DNA from: an uncultured Maribacter sp.
GTDB taxonomy: Bacteria; Bacteroidota; Bacteroidia; Flavobacteriales; Flavobacteriaceae
Direction: 5' to 3'
DNA length: 64,000 bases
NCBI RefSeq assembly: GCF_947495965.1
Contig: NZ_CANMBB010000009.1
Span: 100,013 to 164,012 of the forward strand
Numbering within the stretch: the first letter of the stretch is position 1; the number at the start of each line of letters is the position of its first letter. Both the position numbers and the translations under genes were made by a program. The notes under the pieces were generated by a model. It saw only the letters and a program-made list of their open reading frames with translations. It was not told the DNA's origin and did no database searches. Below, in pieces: positions 27,287 to 36,300 of the stretch.

Positions 27287-28447
27287 ATGACCACTACAAA
27301 ACCCTTGCTTCAATTTTTTCTTGAAACGCGAAAACATACAGAAGATATTTGCAGCCCTTTAGAGATTGAAGATTATGTTGTACAACCTATAGAAGATGTT
27401 TCTCCTCCCAAATGGCATTTAGGACATACTACTTGGTTTTTTGAAGAGTTTATTTTAAAACAGCATCTGAGCAACTATAAATTATTTGATGAAGATTTTT
27501 CCTTTGTTTTTAATAGTTATTATGAGGCTGTTGGCAAAAGAGTAATACGCTCTAACAGAGGAAATATGTCTAGACCATCTGTCCAAAAAGTATACGAATA
27601 TAGAAACTATGTAACTAAAGCAATTGAAGAGTTAATTATAAAAACCAATAGCCAAGAAATAAACAGTTTACTAGAAATAGGCATTCATCACGAAAAACAA
27701 CACCAAGAACTGCTCCTTACTGATATTAAATTTATCCTAGGAAATAACCCACTATTACCTTCTTACAATAATATAATTAAAGAACACGAAACACAAGATT
27801 ACCAACAAGAATGGTTAAAAGTCAAAGAAGGGGTTTATGAAATTGGACATAATAATTCTTCTTTTTGTTATGATAATGAGTTAGGAAGACATAAAGTTTA
27901 TCTTACTAATTACGAAATAGCAAATAAGCTTGTTACCAATAAAGAATTTATAGAGTTTATTACTGCTAATGGTTATAAATTACATAATTTTTGGCATGCA
28001 GAAGGATGGGATTGGGTGCTTAAAAATAATATTACTTCTCCTTTATATTGGCATAATATAGATGGCAAATGGCACCATTACACTTTAAATGGACTACAAG
28101 AAATAAATTTAAATTCCCCTGTTACTCATATTTCTTATTTTGAAGCTTTTGCATATGCACAGTATAAAAAATTAAGACTACCAACTGAATTTGAATGGGA
28201 AGTAGCGCAAAATAAATTTAACTGGGGAGACAGATGGGAATGGACAGAAAGCGCCTATTTGCCTTATCCTGGATACACTAAAGCAGAGGGTGCCTTAGGA
28301 GAATATAATGGCAAATTTATGGTAAACCAAAAAGTATTAAGAGGAGGCTCTATTGCCACTCCTACGCTACATACAAGACCTACTTACCGTAATTTTTTTC
28401 AAACAAATTTAAGATGGCAATATACCGGGTTAAGGTTAGCCAAATAA
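27287..28447 (+). CDS. egtB: EgtB-type sulfoxide synthase (ergothioneine pathway)
   Basis: A 386-residue non-heme iron enzyme with an N-terminal DinB-like domain and a C-terminal formylglycine-generating-enzyme (FGE) sulfatase fold. The metal-binding histidines fit LGHTTWFFEEF near residue 45 and HHEKQHQELLLTD near 127. The FGE part has FNWGDRWEWTESAYLPYPGY and FMVNQKVLRGGSIATP. It joins trimethylhistidine with cysteine or gamma-glutamylcysteine to a sulfoxide. An in-frame ATG 18 codons earlier is rejected because MTTTKPLLQFFLETR matches the family start. The next gene, egtD, starts 16 bases later. There is no egtA or egtC, so a cysteine-using form is more likely. Confidence 0.9.
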   Translation: MTTTKPLLQFFLETRKHTEDICSPLEIEDYVVQPIEDVSPPKWHLGHTTWFFEEFILKQHLSNYKLFDEDFSFVFNSYYEAVGKRVIRSNRGNMSRPSVQKVYEYRNYVTKAIEELIIKTNSQEINSLLEIGIHHEKQHQELLLTDIKFILGNNPLLPSYNNIIKEHETQDYQQEWLKVKEGVYEIGHNNSSFCYDNELGRHKVYLTNYEIANKLVTNKEFIEFITANGYKLHNFWHAEGWDWVLKNNITSPLYWHNIDGKWHHYTLNGLQEINLNSPVTHISYFEAFAYAQYKKLRLPTEFEWEVAQNKFNWGDRWEWTESAYLPYPGYTKAEGALGEYNGKFMVNQKVLRGGSIATPTLHTRPTYRNFFQTNLRWQYTGLRLAK

Positions 28448-28463
28448 TTACGACAAAAAGAAA

Positions 28464-29435
28464 ATGCAAGAAAACACTACCATTATTTTCACTAACGCTT
28501 TTGAAGAAGATATTTATAATGGTTTAACTGATTACCCCAAACATTTATCTTCAAAATATTTTTACGATACTAAAGGAGATAGGCTATTCCAAGAAATAAT
28601 GGCGATGCCAGAATATTACTTAACAGATAGTGAGTATGATATTCTTTCAAAATACAAAGAACAGATTTCTTCTTTATTTCAAAAAAACAGTCAATCTTTT
28701 AACTTAATTGAACTCGGAGCTGGTGACGGAAAAAAAACAAAAATTTTACTAGAACATTTATCTAATTCTAATGTAGATTTTGTGTATCAACCTATAGATA
28801 TTAGTCAAAATGCTTTAGACCAATTAGGTAGTTCTATTAAAGAAGAATTTCCTAAAATAAAAGTAAACAAGGTACAAGGAACCTATTTTAATGCCCTTAA
28901 AAAAATTGAAGTCCCTAGTACTTCTAGAAAAATTATTCTTTTCTTAGGTTCTAATATTGGAAACATGGAACATAAAGAGGCTATAAAATTCTTAAGTTCC
29001 ATTACCCAACATATGAACTCTGATGATTTATTATTTGTTGGATTTGATTTAAAGAAAAATCCGCAAACTATACTAGACGCTTATAATGACCAAACAGGTA
29101 TAACTGCTGCTTTTAATAAAAATATTTTGACAAGAATTAACACCTCTTTAAATGCTAATTTTAATTTAGACACTTTTAAACATTGGGAAACATATAATCC
29201 AGAAACTGGAACTGCAAAAAGTTATTTAGTTTCTACAATTGCCCAAGAAGTTTTAATAGAAAAATTAGAGCTCAAAATTAATTTTGACGCATGGGAAACT
29301 ATACATACTGAAATTTCTCAAAAATATGATGAACGCACAGTACAAATGCTAGCAAAAAATGCAGGCATGACTATTGAAACAGAATTTAGTGACCAAAAGA
29401 ATTACTACAAAAACTATATTTTCAAGAAAAAATAA
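28464..29435 (+). CDS. egtD: L-histidine N(alpha)-methyltransferase EgtD
   Basis: A 323-residue SAM-dependent methyltransferase that makes hercynine (trimethylhistidine). Family segments are YFYDTKGDRLFQEIMAMPEYY near the N terminus (STKYFYD-type), the SAM site ELGAGDGKKTKILL, LFLGSNIGNM and VGFDLKKNP. It directly follows egtB and is 5 bases before the DUF427 gene, so egtB-egtD-DUF427 form one operon. It consumes SAM, the product of the metK gene near the left end of the window. Confidence 0.92.
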   Translation: MQENTTIIFTNAFEEDIYNGLTDYPKHLSSKYFYDTKGDRLFQEIMAMPEYYLTDSEYDILSKYKEQISSLFQKNSQSFNLIELGAGDGKKTKILLEHLSNSNVDFVYQPIDISQNALDQLGSSIKEEFPKIKVNKVQGTYFNALKKIEVPSTSRKIILFLGSNIGNMEHKEAIKFLSSITQHMNSDDLLFVGFDLKKNPQTILDAYNDQTGITAAFNKNILTRINTSLNANFNLDTFKHWETYNPETGTAKSYLVSTIAQEVLIEKLELKINFDAWETIHTEISQKYDERTVQMLAKNAGMTIETEFSDQKNYYKNYIFKKK

Positions 29436-29440
29436 ATCTT

Positions 29441-29722
29441 ATGAAAGCAATTTGGAATAATACAATTATAGCAGAAAGTGACGATACAGTTGTTATTGAA
29501 AATAATCATTATTTTCCTTCTGAAAGTATTAAAAAAGAATACTTTAAAGAAAGTGATACACATACTACTTGCCCGTGGAAAGGAATAGCCTCCTATTACA
29601 CACTAAATGTAGATGGAAAAGAGAACGTTGATGCTGCTTGGTTTTATCCGGAAGTAAGTGAATTAGCCCGAACAATTAAAGGTAGAGTTGCCTTTTGGAA
29701 AGGTGTAGAAATAACAAAATAA
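29441..29722 (+). CDS. DUF427 family protein
   Basis: A 93-residue protein composed almost wholly of the DUF427 domain: MKAIWNNTIIAESDDT, the YFPSESIKKEYF segment, TTCPWKGIASYYTL and AAWFYPEVSELARTIKGRVAFW. The fold is a small beta-barrel whose function is not established. It is placed 5 bases after egtD, which suggests a shared transcript; a functional link with ergothioneine is only an inference. Confidence 0.9.
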   Translation: MKAIWNNTIIAESDDTVVIENNHYFPSESIKKEYFKESDTHTTCPWKGIASYYTLNVDGKENVDAAWFYPEVSELARTIKGRVAFWKGVEITK

Positions 29723-29732
29723 CTTAAAAAAG

Positions 29733-29761
29733 AAAGCCTGAATGTAAAACATACAGGCTTT
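29733..29761. terminator. Bidirectional intrinsic terminator
   Basis: AAAGCCTGAATGT and ACATACAGGCTTT pair around AAA with one mismatch, A-rich on the left and T-rich on the right. It lies between the convergent DUF427 and CBM48-like genes. Confidence 0.85.
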
Positions 29762-29768
29762 TATATTA

Positions 29769-30065
29769 TTATAGTTCTAATATTGCATTTTCAGAACCTG
29801 CAAAATCGTTCCATTGGTAACGATCCGCTTCTGGTTCATTTACATAAGAGCCATCTATTATATACTTATATTCAAATGTATTTTCTTTAGGTAAATCAAA
29901 AGTACCTTTAAAAGTTCCATTCTTAAGTTTTTTCAAAGCTGATCCTTTAGGTTTCCAATTATTGAAATCTCCAACAACTTCTACTTTTTTTGCCTCCGCT
30001 GCTGGTACTGTAAAAGTAACCTTACAAACTGGCTTAGATTTTAAATACTTTTTTACTACTGCCAT
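29769..30065 (-). CDS. Small isoamylase N-terminal (CBM48/E-set) domain protein
   Basis: A 98-residue protein consisting of a single early-set glycogen-binding domain. The motif VEVVGDFNNWKPKGSALKKL and the following FEYKYIIDGSYVNEPEADRY are typical of CBM48 domains of glycogen branching enzymes and AMP-kinase beta subunits. No catalytic domain is attached. It may bind alpha-glucans or be a partner protein; the role is unknown. No signal peptide is seen. It is convergent with DUF427. Confidence 0.85.
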   Translation of the reverse strand: MAVVKKYLKSKPVCKVTFTVPAAEAKKVEVVGDFNNWKPKGSALKKLKNGTFKGTFDLPKENTFEYKYIIDGSYVNEPEADRYQWNDFAGSENAILEL

Positions 30066-30208
30066 AACATATTAAATTAAAATATAGAGTAAAACTAATA
30101 CAATAACTCTCTCATTAACAAGGATTAATAAATTATTATCAATTTGACAATTTACATACCCCATAACGTAATTTCTTACAAAAAAATTGTTTCTTATTTC
30201 TATTATTC

Positions 30209-31294
30209 TTAATTAAGAGATTTTATGATACCAATAATATCATCTATATCTTTTTCTGTATTATAAAAATGGAAACTAAGTCTAATACCATCTCCTCTTT
30301 GAGAACATATTACGCCATTATCAGTTAAATGATTAAATAGTTTACTATCCCCTTTTATATTAAATATAGTACTATGGCTTTTTCTTTGAGCAACTACCTC
30401 ATCTAACAAACCTAATTTAGAAAATTCTAATGTTGCTTTAGCTGCTATAACTTTAATTTGAGTTTCTATTTTATCTATCCCAATACTCTTCATATAATTA
30501 ATAGAAAAATTTAAGCTCCCAAAAGCAGAACATGATAAATGACCAGGTTCAAAATGTTTTACAAAAGAAATACTATCTTTTTTTTCTTCCTCTGCTCCTG
30601 CTGAAGAAAAGCCGACTGTAGGAATTGTAAACCTATTTTTTACAGTCTCATTAAATAGAAAAAAACCATTTCCATAACCAGACAAAAGCCATTTATAGGC
30701 ACTTGCTCCTAAAATATCTATTCCTGATTCTTGAAAATTAAAATCTGAAGTTCCACAAAATTGAGTTCCATCTGCAATAATTAATAATTCTGGATTTTCT
30801 TTTTTTAGTTTTTTTATAAAATCTAAATCTATCTTAACACCATTTAACCACTGTACTATACTTAAAGCTAAAACATCAATATTTTCTTTTGCTATAAGAT
30901 TTTCTATATCCTCTTCTAATTGTGCTGTTATGGAAATTTCAAAAGTTTTAAAAGAACGTGTTTCAAAAGGCCATTTTACAGAAGGATAATCACTCTCTAA
31001 TAAAGCTATTTTAGAACCTTCTTTTAAGCTATTTAAAATCATATTTATTCCTAAAGAAAAATTAGAAACTAAAGCCACATCATCACTTTTACAATGAAAT
31101 AAAGATGCTACAGATTCTCTAGTTTCTTCTATTATTTTAAGCCCTTCCGTTCGCATTGCGCTTCCTTTCAACAAAAAATCTAGGTCATGTTCTTGCCTCC
31201 AATCTAATAAATCATCAGAAAACAATCCAAAAGCTGCTGTATTAGCATAGATATACTGTCTTAATACCGGAAAATTGCTTCTAACCTTATTCAT
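30209..31294 (-). CDS. Class V aminotransferase-fold PLP enzyme (possible C-S lyase)
   Basis: A 361-residue PLP enzyme of the class V (cysteine desulfurase/kynureninase-like) group. The PLP lysine is in GASAYKWLLSGYGNGFF, the aspartate in LIIADGTQFCG, and residues ~76-81 (VSNFSLG) fit the phosphate loop. The C-terminal part (VAQRKSHSTIFNIKG, GDGIRLSFHFYNTEKDID) is typical of the same group. EgtE, the ergothioneine sulfoxide lyase, belongs to this fold, and the gene lies about 0.5 kb from the egtB-egtD-DUF427 operon, so that role is possible. A generic aminotransferase or desulfurase cannot be excluded. Confidence 0.75.
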   Translation of the reverse strand: MNKVRSNFPVLRQYIYANTAAFGLFSDDLLDWRQEHDLDFLLKGSAMRTEGLKIIEETRESVASLFHCKSDDVALVSNFSLGINMILNSLKEGSKIALLESDYPSVKWPFETRSFKTFEISITAQLEEDIENLIAKENIDVLALSIVQWLNGVKIDLDFIKKLKKENPELLIIADGTQFCGTSDFNFQESGIDILGASAYKWLLSGYGNGFFLFNETVKNRFTIPTVGFSSAGAEEEKKDSISFVKHFEPGHLSCSAFGSLNFSINYMKSIGIDKIETQIKVIAAKATLEFSKLGLLDEVVAQRKSHSTIFNIKGDSKLFNHLTDNGVICSQRGDGIRLSFHFYNTEKDIDDIIGIIKSLN

Positions 31295-31348
31295 GTTGCA
31301 AACTTATTTAGTAATTACTTTATCTTTGAAGTAAAGATAAGTATTGCT

Positions 31349-31735
31349 ATGTTTTCCAAGAATAAAAAAACATCTCAATTAGATACAGAACAACATGAGC
31401 TATTAGAAAATGCGCAAACCCGTATTAAGCAAAAAAAACGCTTATACGCTCACTTTGTTATTTTCTTAATTGGTAGTGTGTTTCTTATCCTAATTAATAA
31501 AATTCTTAAATATGGTGTAGAGTACAATTGGTTTATTTGGGGTATTACCTTTTGGGGCTTCTTGTTTGTAATTCATGTTTTTAATGTTCTTTTTACTCAA
31601 AAATTTATGGGAAAAGAGTGGGAACGTGAGCAAAGAGAAAAATTAGTAGCCAAACAGAAAAAAAGAATCTTAGAAATCCAGAAAGAAATTGAAACAGAGT
31701 TTCCTTTAAACAATATTAATAAAAAAAAAGAGTAG
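31349..31735 (+). CDS. 2TM domain protein
   Basis: A 128-residue membrane protein. After a charged N-terminal region (KNKKTSQLDTEQHELLENAQTR reads as helical) there are two transmembrane segments at about residues 34-50 and 60-80, then a basic coiled tail (EWEREQREKLVAKQKKRILE). This matches the 2TM family, often found fused to LytS-type histidine kinases or standing alone in Flavobacteriaceae. Its role is not known. The stop codon TAG overlaps the GTG start of folA, so the two are translationally coupled. Confidence 0.82.
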   Translation: MFSKNKKTSQLDTEQHELLENAQTRIKQKKRLYAHFVIFLIGSVFLILINKILKYGVEYNWFIWGITFWGFLFVIHVFNVLFTQKFMGKEWEREQREKLVAKQKKRILEIQKEIETEFPLNNINKKKE

Positions 31736-32226
31736 TGTACAACATAACAATGATAGCCGCTGCGGCAGAAAATAATGCGTTAGGAAAAGACAACGATTTA
31801 TTATGGCACTTACCGGATGACTTTAAAAGGTTTAAAGCTTTAACCACTGGACATAAAATTATAATGGGAAGAAAAACTTTTGAAAGTTTTCCTAAACCAC
31901 TACCAAATAGAACGCATATAATTATTACAAGAGACCATAACTATTTTGTAGAACACCCAAGTTGTATTGTAGTACATAGCATTGAAAATGCTCTAAAATT
32001 AGTTACTAAAGAAGATTGTTTTATTATTGGTGGCGGTGAAATTTATAAACAAGCCGAAAAGTTTTCAAATAAAATTGAACTAACAAGAGTACATGCTTCT
32101 TTTGATGCAGATACTTTTTTTCCTGAAATTAATCCTAAAAATTGGAAGCTAGACTCTAAAGAACACCACCCTGTTGATGAGAAACATAAATATGCTTTTA
32201 CTTATTTAACTTATCTAAAAGTCTAA
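31735..32226 (+). CDS. folA: Dihydrofolate reductase FolA
   Basis: Reduces dihydrofolate to tetrahydrofolate, closing the cycle opened by ThyA. The 163-residue protein shows AAENNALGKDNDLLWHLPDDF (Met20-loop region with the LWHLPDD acid), MGRKTFESFP and FIIGGGEIYKQA. The start is taken as GTG at 31735, overlapping the preceding TAG, because the first ATG at 31750 would cut into the first beta strand that E. coli DHFR has. The 3' end overlaps the convergent murI by 12 bases. Confidence 0.95.
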   Translation: MYNITMIAAAAENNALGKDNDLLWHLPDDFKRFKALTTGHKIIMGRKTFESFPKPLPNRTHIIITRDHNYFVEHPSCIVVHSIENALKLVTKEDCFIIGGGEIYKQAEKFSNKIELTRVHASFDADTFFPEINPKNWKLDSKEHHPVDEKHKYAFTYLTYLKV

Positions 32227-33003
32227 AAAAGAAATTTTTGTAGTAACTCCTTCTTTTTCTACCAGGCTCTTTAAAACACTACTATCTACATTACTATAAA
32301 GGGTATGCTCTCCTTTTTTTGTAGAAGGGTTTACTATTTTATTTTTCTCTAAAATAGCTTTTGTCTGTTTTGCTACAGCCTCACCAGAGTCTATTATTTT
32401 TATTTTTCCTGGTACTATTTCTTTTATTAAAGGGATTAAGTATGGGTAATGGGTACATCCTAAAACTAAATAATCTATACCTTCTTTTAACATAGGCTGC
32501 AAATATTCATGTAATAGATTTTTTAATTCTACACTTTGTAATTCTCCTTTTTCAATAAGTGGCACTAAACCCTCCCCTTCTCTTTCTATAATTTTTATAC
32601 CACTTGCATGGTTTTCAGACGTACTATGAAATAAGCTACTAGACAAAGTGCCTTTTGTAGCCAAAATGCCAACTATTTTAGACTCTGACTGTAATGCCGC
32701 TGGTTTTATAGCTGGCTCTATTCCTATAAATGGGACATTATAATTTTCCCTTAAATAATTTATAGCGTTTGTTGTTGCTGTATTACAAGCAACCACTATT
32801 AACTTGCACCCTCTTTCTAATAAATACTCTGTATTTTTTATGCTAAGCCTTAAAATTTCTTCTTTAGACTTTTTCCCATAGGGAGCATTCTTACTATCTG
32901 CCAAATATATTATGTCTTCATTAGGAAGTAAAGATTCAATTTCTTTCCAGATAGATGTTCCCCCCACACCAGAATCAAATATACCTATAGGCATTATACT
33001 CAT
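32215..33003 (-). CDS. murI: Glutamate racemase MurI
   Basis: Makes D-glutamate for peptidoglycan. The 262-residue protein has GIFDSGVGGTSIWKEI, the first catalytic cysteine in VVACNTATTNAI, and the second in LVLGCTHYPYLIPL, in the expected positions. An ATG three codons in is an alternative start. Its end overlaps folA by 12 bases on the opposite strand. It is 5 bases after the stop of the PafA-like phosphatase gene, so the two may be transcribed together. Confidence 0.95.
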   Translation of the reverse strand: MSIMPIGIFDSGVGGTSIWKEIESLLPNEDIIYLADSKNAPYGKKSKEEILRLSIKNTEYLLERGCKLIVVACNTATTNAINYLRENYNVPFIGIEPAIKPAALQSESKIVGILATKGTLSSSLFHSTSENHASGIKIIEREGEGLVPLIEKGELQSVELKNLLHEYLQPMLKEGIDYLVLGCTHYPYLIPLIKEIVPGKIKIIDSGEAVAKQTKAILEKNKIVNPSTKKGEHTLYSNVDSSVLKSLVEKEGVTTKISFLDF

Positions 33004-33008
33004 AATTT

Positions 33009-34682
33009 CTAATAGTTTAAAACAGGTACAATTGGTTTTCCTGTAGTTCCGTTTGGAAAAGCAATACCTAACAAAGTAGCAATAGTAGGTGCTATATCTG
33101 AAATTTCAGTTCTAATTACTGTATTCCCTTTCTTAATACCTTTTCCATAAAACAATAATGGCACATGGGTGTCATATATTTGTGGGGATCCGTGTGTAGA
33201 ACCTGTTTTTCCATAACTTATTACTCCTGGAGCTAAAACAAACAATATATCTCCAGACCGCTTTTGATTGTATCCATTTTGTAATATATAAGGTATACCC
33301 CTAGTATATTGCTGACTCCACATTTGTTCTGCGGTATACACCCTATTTACAACATTATACTTTAGAATTTCCTTAGCTATAGATTCTTGCACAACACCAA
33401 CTTCTAACTCTAAGTTTTTAATAATTTTATGGTCTAAAAAAAGCTGAAAATTAGAAAAACTCTTTACTATATCTGTTGTTCCATAAGCATACTGTAAAAA
33501 CTCATTTAATTTAGATTTTAGGCTTTTAAATTCTGCATGTCCTGCCGGTATTTTATTATCTTTTAAATACCCAGGAACATGTATTGCAGCATGGTCTGCT
33601 GTTAAAAATAAAGTATATTCTCCTTTTCCTACTTTCTTATCTAATGCATTAAAAACCCTTGCTAAGTCTTGATCTAATCTTAGGTAAGTATCTTCTATTT
33701 CTTTTGAATTTACCCCAAATTTATGACCAACGTAATCTGTACTAGAAAAACTTATAGACAAAAAGTCGGTAATTTCATCTTTTCCTAAATTTTCTCCATC
33801 TAAAGCGGCAATGGCAAAATCTGCAGTTAAACTATTACCAAAAGGTGTGTGCTTTAAAATTTCATATTTATCATTAGCGTCCCACAAAATTGGAATATTA
33901 TGAGGAAAAGTAGGTGTATTCTCCCCTTCAAAAAGACCTTCGTAGGAGGTGTTATCTAAACCACTTTCTAAGTATGTGTTTATATCCTTTAAAGTATTCC
34001 ATTCTTTCTTATAGCTATCTACACTTCTTGAATTGTTAAAACTAACCACCCACTTTGGTAAAGAATTCCTATAAAAAGAACTTGTTATCCAGTTTCCTTC
34101 ATTTTTTCCATAAAACCAATATGCGCCATTTGCTGTATGTCCTCCTGGCATAACTGCCCCTCTATCTTTTAGTGCAATTGCAATTGTTTTTCCTCTCATT
34201 TGCGTGTGTAAGCGTAACTGATCTGCTATTGTAGTTACTTCCATTCTATGCGGAGACATTTTACCTGCATCTGAAGTAGTTCCTACAGAAGCATACGTGG
34301 CATCAGATGCGCAATACACCATTTTATCTAACTCTTTATCATACCAATCATTCCCAATTATACCATGTGTTGCAGGAGTTGTTCCTGTGTAAACAGAAGC
34401 ATGCCCAGGGCCTGTACTAGTAGGTGCATAATTAAAATGGTTATTTCTACAATTAAAGCCATCATGTAACAATCTTTTAAAGCCCCCTTCTTGAAATTTA
34501 TTGGAAAACCGAGTTAAGTAATCATAGCGCATTTGGTCCACTACAATACCAACAACTAATTTTGGAGCACTAAACTCCTCCATAGTTTTATCTTTACTCT
34601 TCTTTTTTTGTCCATAACTAATACTAAAAATACTAGCAAAAAAAAGTAATACTAAAAAAGTTCTAATGTTTTTAAAATGCAT
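33009..34682 (-). CDS. PafA-like periplasmic alkaline phosphatase
   Basis: A 557-residue secreted phosphomonoesterase of the alkaline phosphatase superfamily. Residues 1-24 are a signal peptide ending SISYGQ. LVVGIVVDQMRYDYLTRF carries the first metal-binding Asp, the nucleophile Thr is in YAPTSTGPGHASVYTG, and later metal ligands are in DHAAIHVPG and GSTHGSPQIYDTHVPLLFYG. This matches the flavobacterial PafA type. Ca/Zn use and substrate range are not visible from sequence. It would release phosphate from organic phosphates outside the inner membrane. Confidence 0.88.
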   Translation of the reverse strand: MHFKNIRTFLVLLFFASIFSISYGQKKKSKDKTMEEFSAPKLVVGIVVDQMRYDYLTRFSNKFQEGGFKRLLHDGFNCRNNHFNYAPTSTGPGHASVYTGTTPATHGIIGNDWYDKELDKMVYCASDATYASVGTTSDAGKMSPHRMEVTTIADQLRLHTQMRGKTIAIALKDRGAVMPGGHTANGAYWFYGKNEGNWITSSFYRNSLPKWVVSFNNSRSVDSYKKEWNTLKDINTYLESGLDNTSYEGLFEGENTPTFPHNIPILWDANDKYEILKHTPFGNSLTADFAIAALDGENLGKDEITDFLSISFSSTDYVGHKFGVNSKEIEDTYLRLDQDLARVFNALDKKVGKGEYTLFLTADHAAIHVPGYLKDNKIPAGHAEFKSLKSKLNEFLQYAYGTTDIVKSFSNFQLFLDHKIIKNLELEVGVVQESIAKEILKYNVVNRVYTAEQMWSQQYTRGIPYILQNGYNQKRSGDILFVLAPGVISYGKTGSTHGSPQIYDTHVPLLFYGKGIKKGNTVIRTEISDIAPTIATLLGIAFPNGTTGKPIVPVLNY

Positions 34683-34795
34683 ATATAATAAATTGATTAA
34701 GTAAAAGTAAATAAAATCCCTCTCAAAAAAATTAAATGCAAGTTAAATGACAGTCATTATTGTTATTTTTACATAAAGAAATTTATATTTATTAA

Positions 34796-35533
34796 ATGAA
34801 TTATTTAGCATCAATTGGTAGCTATGCAATAATGATAAAGGAGGTTTTTAAAAAACCTACCAAATGGAGCATTATGAAGTCTTTGATTCTCAAAGAGATT
34901 GACGAACTTATATATGGCTCTCTTGGTATATTAATATTTATATCTTTCTTTATTGGAGGTGTAGTTGCCATACAAACAGCTTTAAATATCACTAGTGAAT
35001 TAATTCCAAAAAATTTAGTTGGTTTTGCTACTAGACAATCTATAATATTAGAATTTGCTCCTACTTTTTGCTCTATAATTATGGCAGGTAAAGTAGGTTC
35101 TTATATAACTTCTAGTATAGGAACCATGCGAGTAACAGAACAAATTGATGCCTTAGAAGTTATGGGGGTTAATGCTTTAAACTATTTAGTATTTCCGAAG
35201 ATTGTAGCATTAATGTTGTATCCCTTTATAATTGCAATTGCCATGTATGTGGGCATTTTTGGAGGTTGGTTTGCAGGAGTTTTTGGAGGCTTTAGCACTA
35301 GTGCAGATTTTATTGAAGGCATACAATTAGACTTTATTCCTTTTCATATTACCTATTCTTTTATTAAGACAATGGTCTTTGCTTTTGTATTAGCTACAAT
35401 ACCATCTTACCATGGTTTTTACATGAAAGGTGGTGCTTTAGAAGTTGGTAAAGCTAGTACCACCTCTTTTGTATGGACAAGTGTTGTAATTATCATTATA
35501 AATTATATATTAACACAACTTCTTTTAGGCTAA
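34796..35533 (+). CDS. mlaE: MlaE-type ABC transporter permease
   Basis: A 245-residue polytopic permease of the MlaE/Ttg2B family, part of lipid-trafficking ABC systems between the membranes. Family segments are IGGVVAIQTALN, APTFCSIIMAGKVGSYITSSIGTMRVTEQIDALEVMG and PSYHGFYMKGGALEVGKAST. The last codon overlaps the start of the ATPase gene (TAATG). No MCE-domain gene (MlaD) follows in this cluster, so the substrate-binding partner is encoded elsewhere. Confidence 0.93.
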   Translation: MNYLASIGSYAIMIKEVFKKPTKWSIMKSLILKEIDELIYGSLGILIFISFFIGGVVAIQTALNITSELIPKNLVGFATRQSIILEFAPTFCSIIMAGKVGSYITSSIGTMRVTEQIDALEVMGVNALNYLVFPKIVALMLYPFIIAIAMYVGIFGGWFAGVFGGFSTSADFIEGIQLDFIPFHITYSFIKTMVFAFVLATIPSYHGFYMKGGALEVGKASTTSFVWTSVVIIIINYILTQLLLG

Positions 35534-36300
35534 TGATACACGTAGACAACATACACAAATCTTTTGATGGAACACATATTCTTAAGGGAGTAGAAACTCA
35601 ATTTGAAAAAGGAAAAACAAACCTTATTATTGGGCAAAGTGGTTCTGGAAAAACTGTTTTTCTTAAATGCTTATTAGGGCTTTTTATGCCTGAAGAAGGA
35701 ACAATTTCTTATGATGGAAAAATATACCGAGATTTAACTTTAGAAGAAAAACGTAATTTAAGACAAGAAATGGGTATGGTTTTTCAAGGCAGTGCTTTGT
35801 TTGATTCCATGACAGTATCTGGCAATGTTATGTTTCCCTTAGAAATGTTTACAAAACAAGCTAAATCTGAAATGCAAGACCGTGTAGACACTGTTTTAAA
35901 AAGAGTTAATCTTGTTGATGCCCATCACAAATACCCATCCGAAATTTCTGGAGGTATGCAAAAAAGAGTTGCCATTGCTCGTGCTATTGTAATGAACCCT
36001 AAATACTTATTTTGTGATGAACCAAATTCTGGTTTAGACCCAAGAACCTCTATTATTATAGACAACCTTATTAAAGAAATAACGGAAGAATTTAATATAA
36101 CTACCGTAATAAATACTCATGATATGAATTCCGTTATGGAAATAGGAGAAAAAATAGTATTCCTAAAAAACGGTCATAAAGAGTGGGAAGGCACTAAACA
36201 TGAGATTTTTAAAACAGATAACAAAGCGGTAACAGATTTTGTTTATTCTTCTGATTTATTTAAAAAAGTAAGACAAATGTATATTGAAGAAAGAAACTAA
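35533..36300 (+). CDS. mlaF: MlaF-type ABC transporter ATPase
   Basis: A 255-residue nucleotide-binding subunit. Walker A is GQSGSGKTVF, the Q-loop is VFQGSALFDSM, the ABC signature is SGGMQKRVAIARAI and Walker B is YLFCDEPNSGLDP. This is the MlaF pattern. The ATG at 35533 overlaps the mlaE stop; a longer in-frame start 20 codons upstream lies inside mlaE and is not used. It ends overlapping the convergent DUF389 gene by 4 bases. Confidence 0.93.
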   Translation: MIHVDNIHKSFDGTHILKGVETQFEKGKTNLIIGQSGSGKTVFLKCLLGLFMPEEGTISYDGKIYRDLTLEEKRNLRQEMGMVFQGSALFDSMTVSGNVMFPLEMFTKQAKSEMQDRVDTVLKRVNLVDAHHKYPSEISGGMQKRVAIARAIVMNPKYLFCDEPNSGLDPRTSIIIDNLIKEITEEFNITTVINTHDMNSVMEIGEKIVFLKNGHKEWEGTKHEIFKTDNKAVTDFVYSSDLFKKVRQMYIEERN

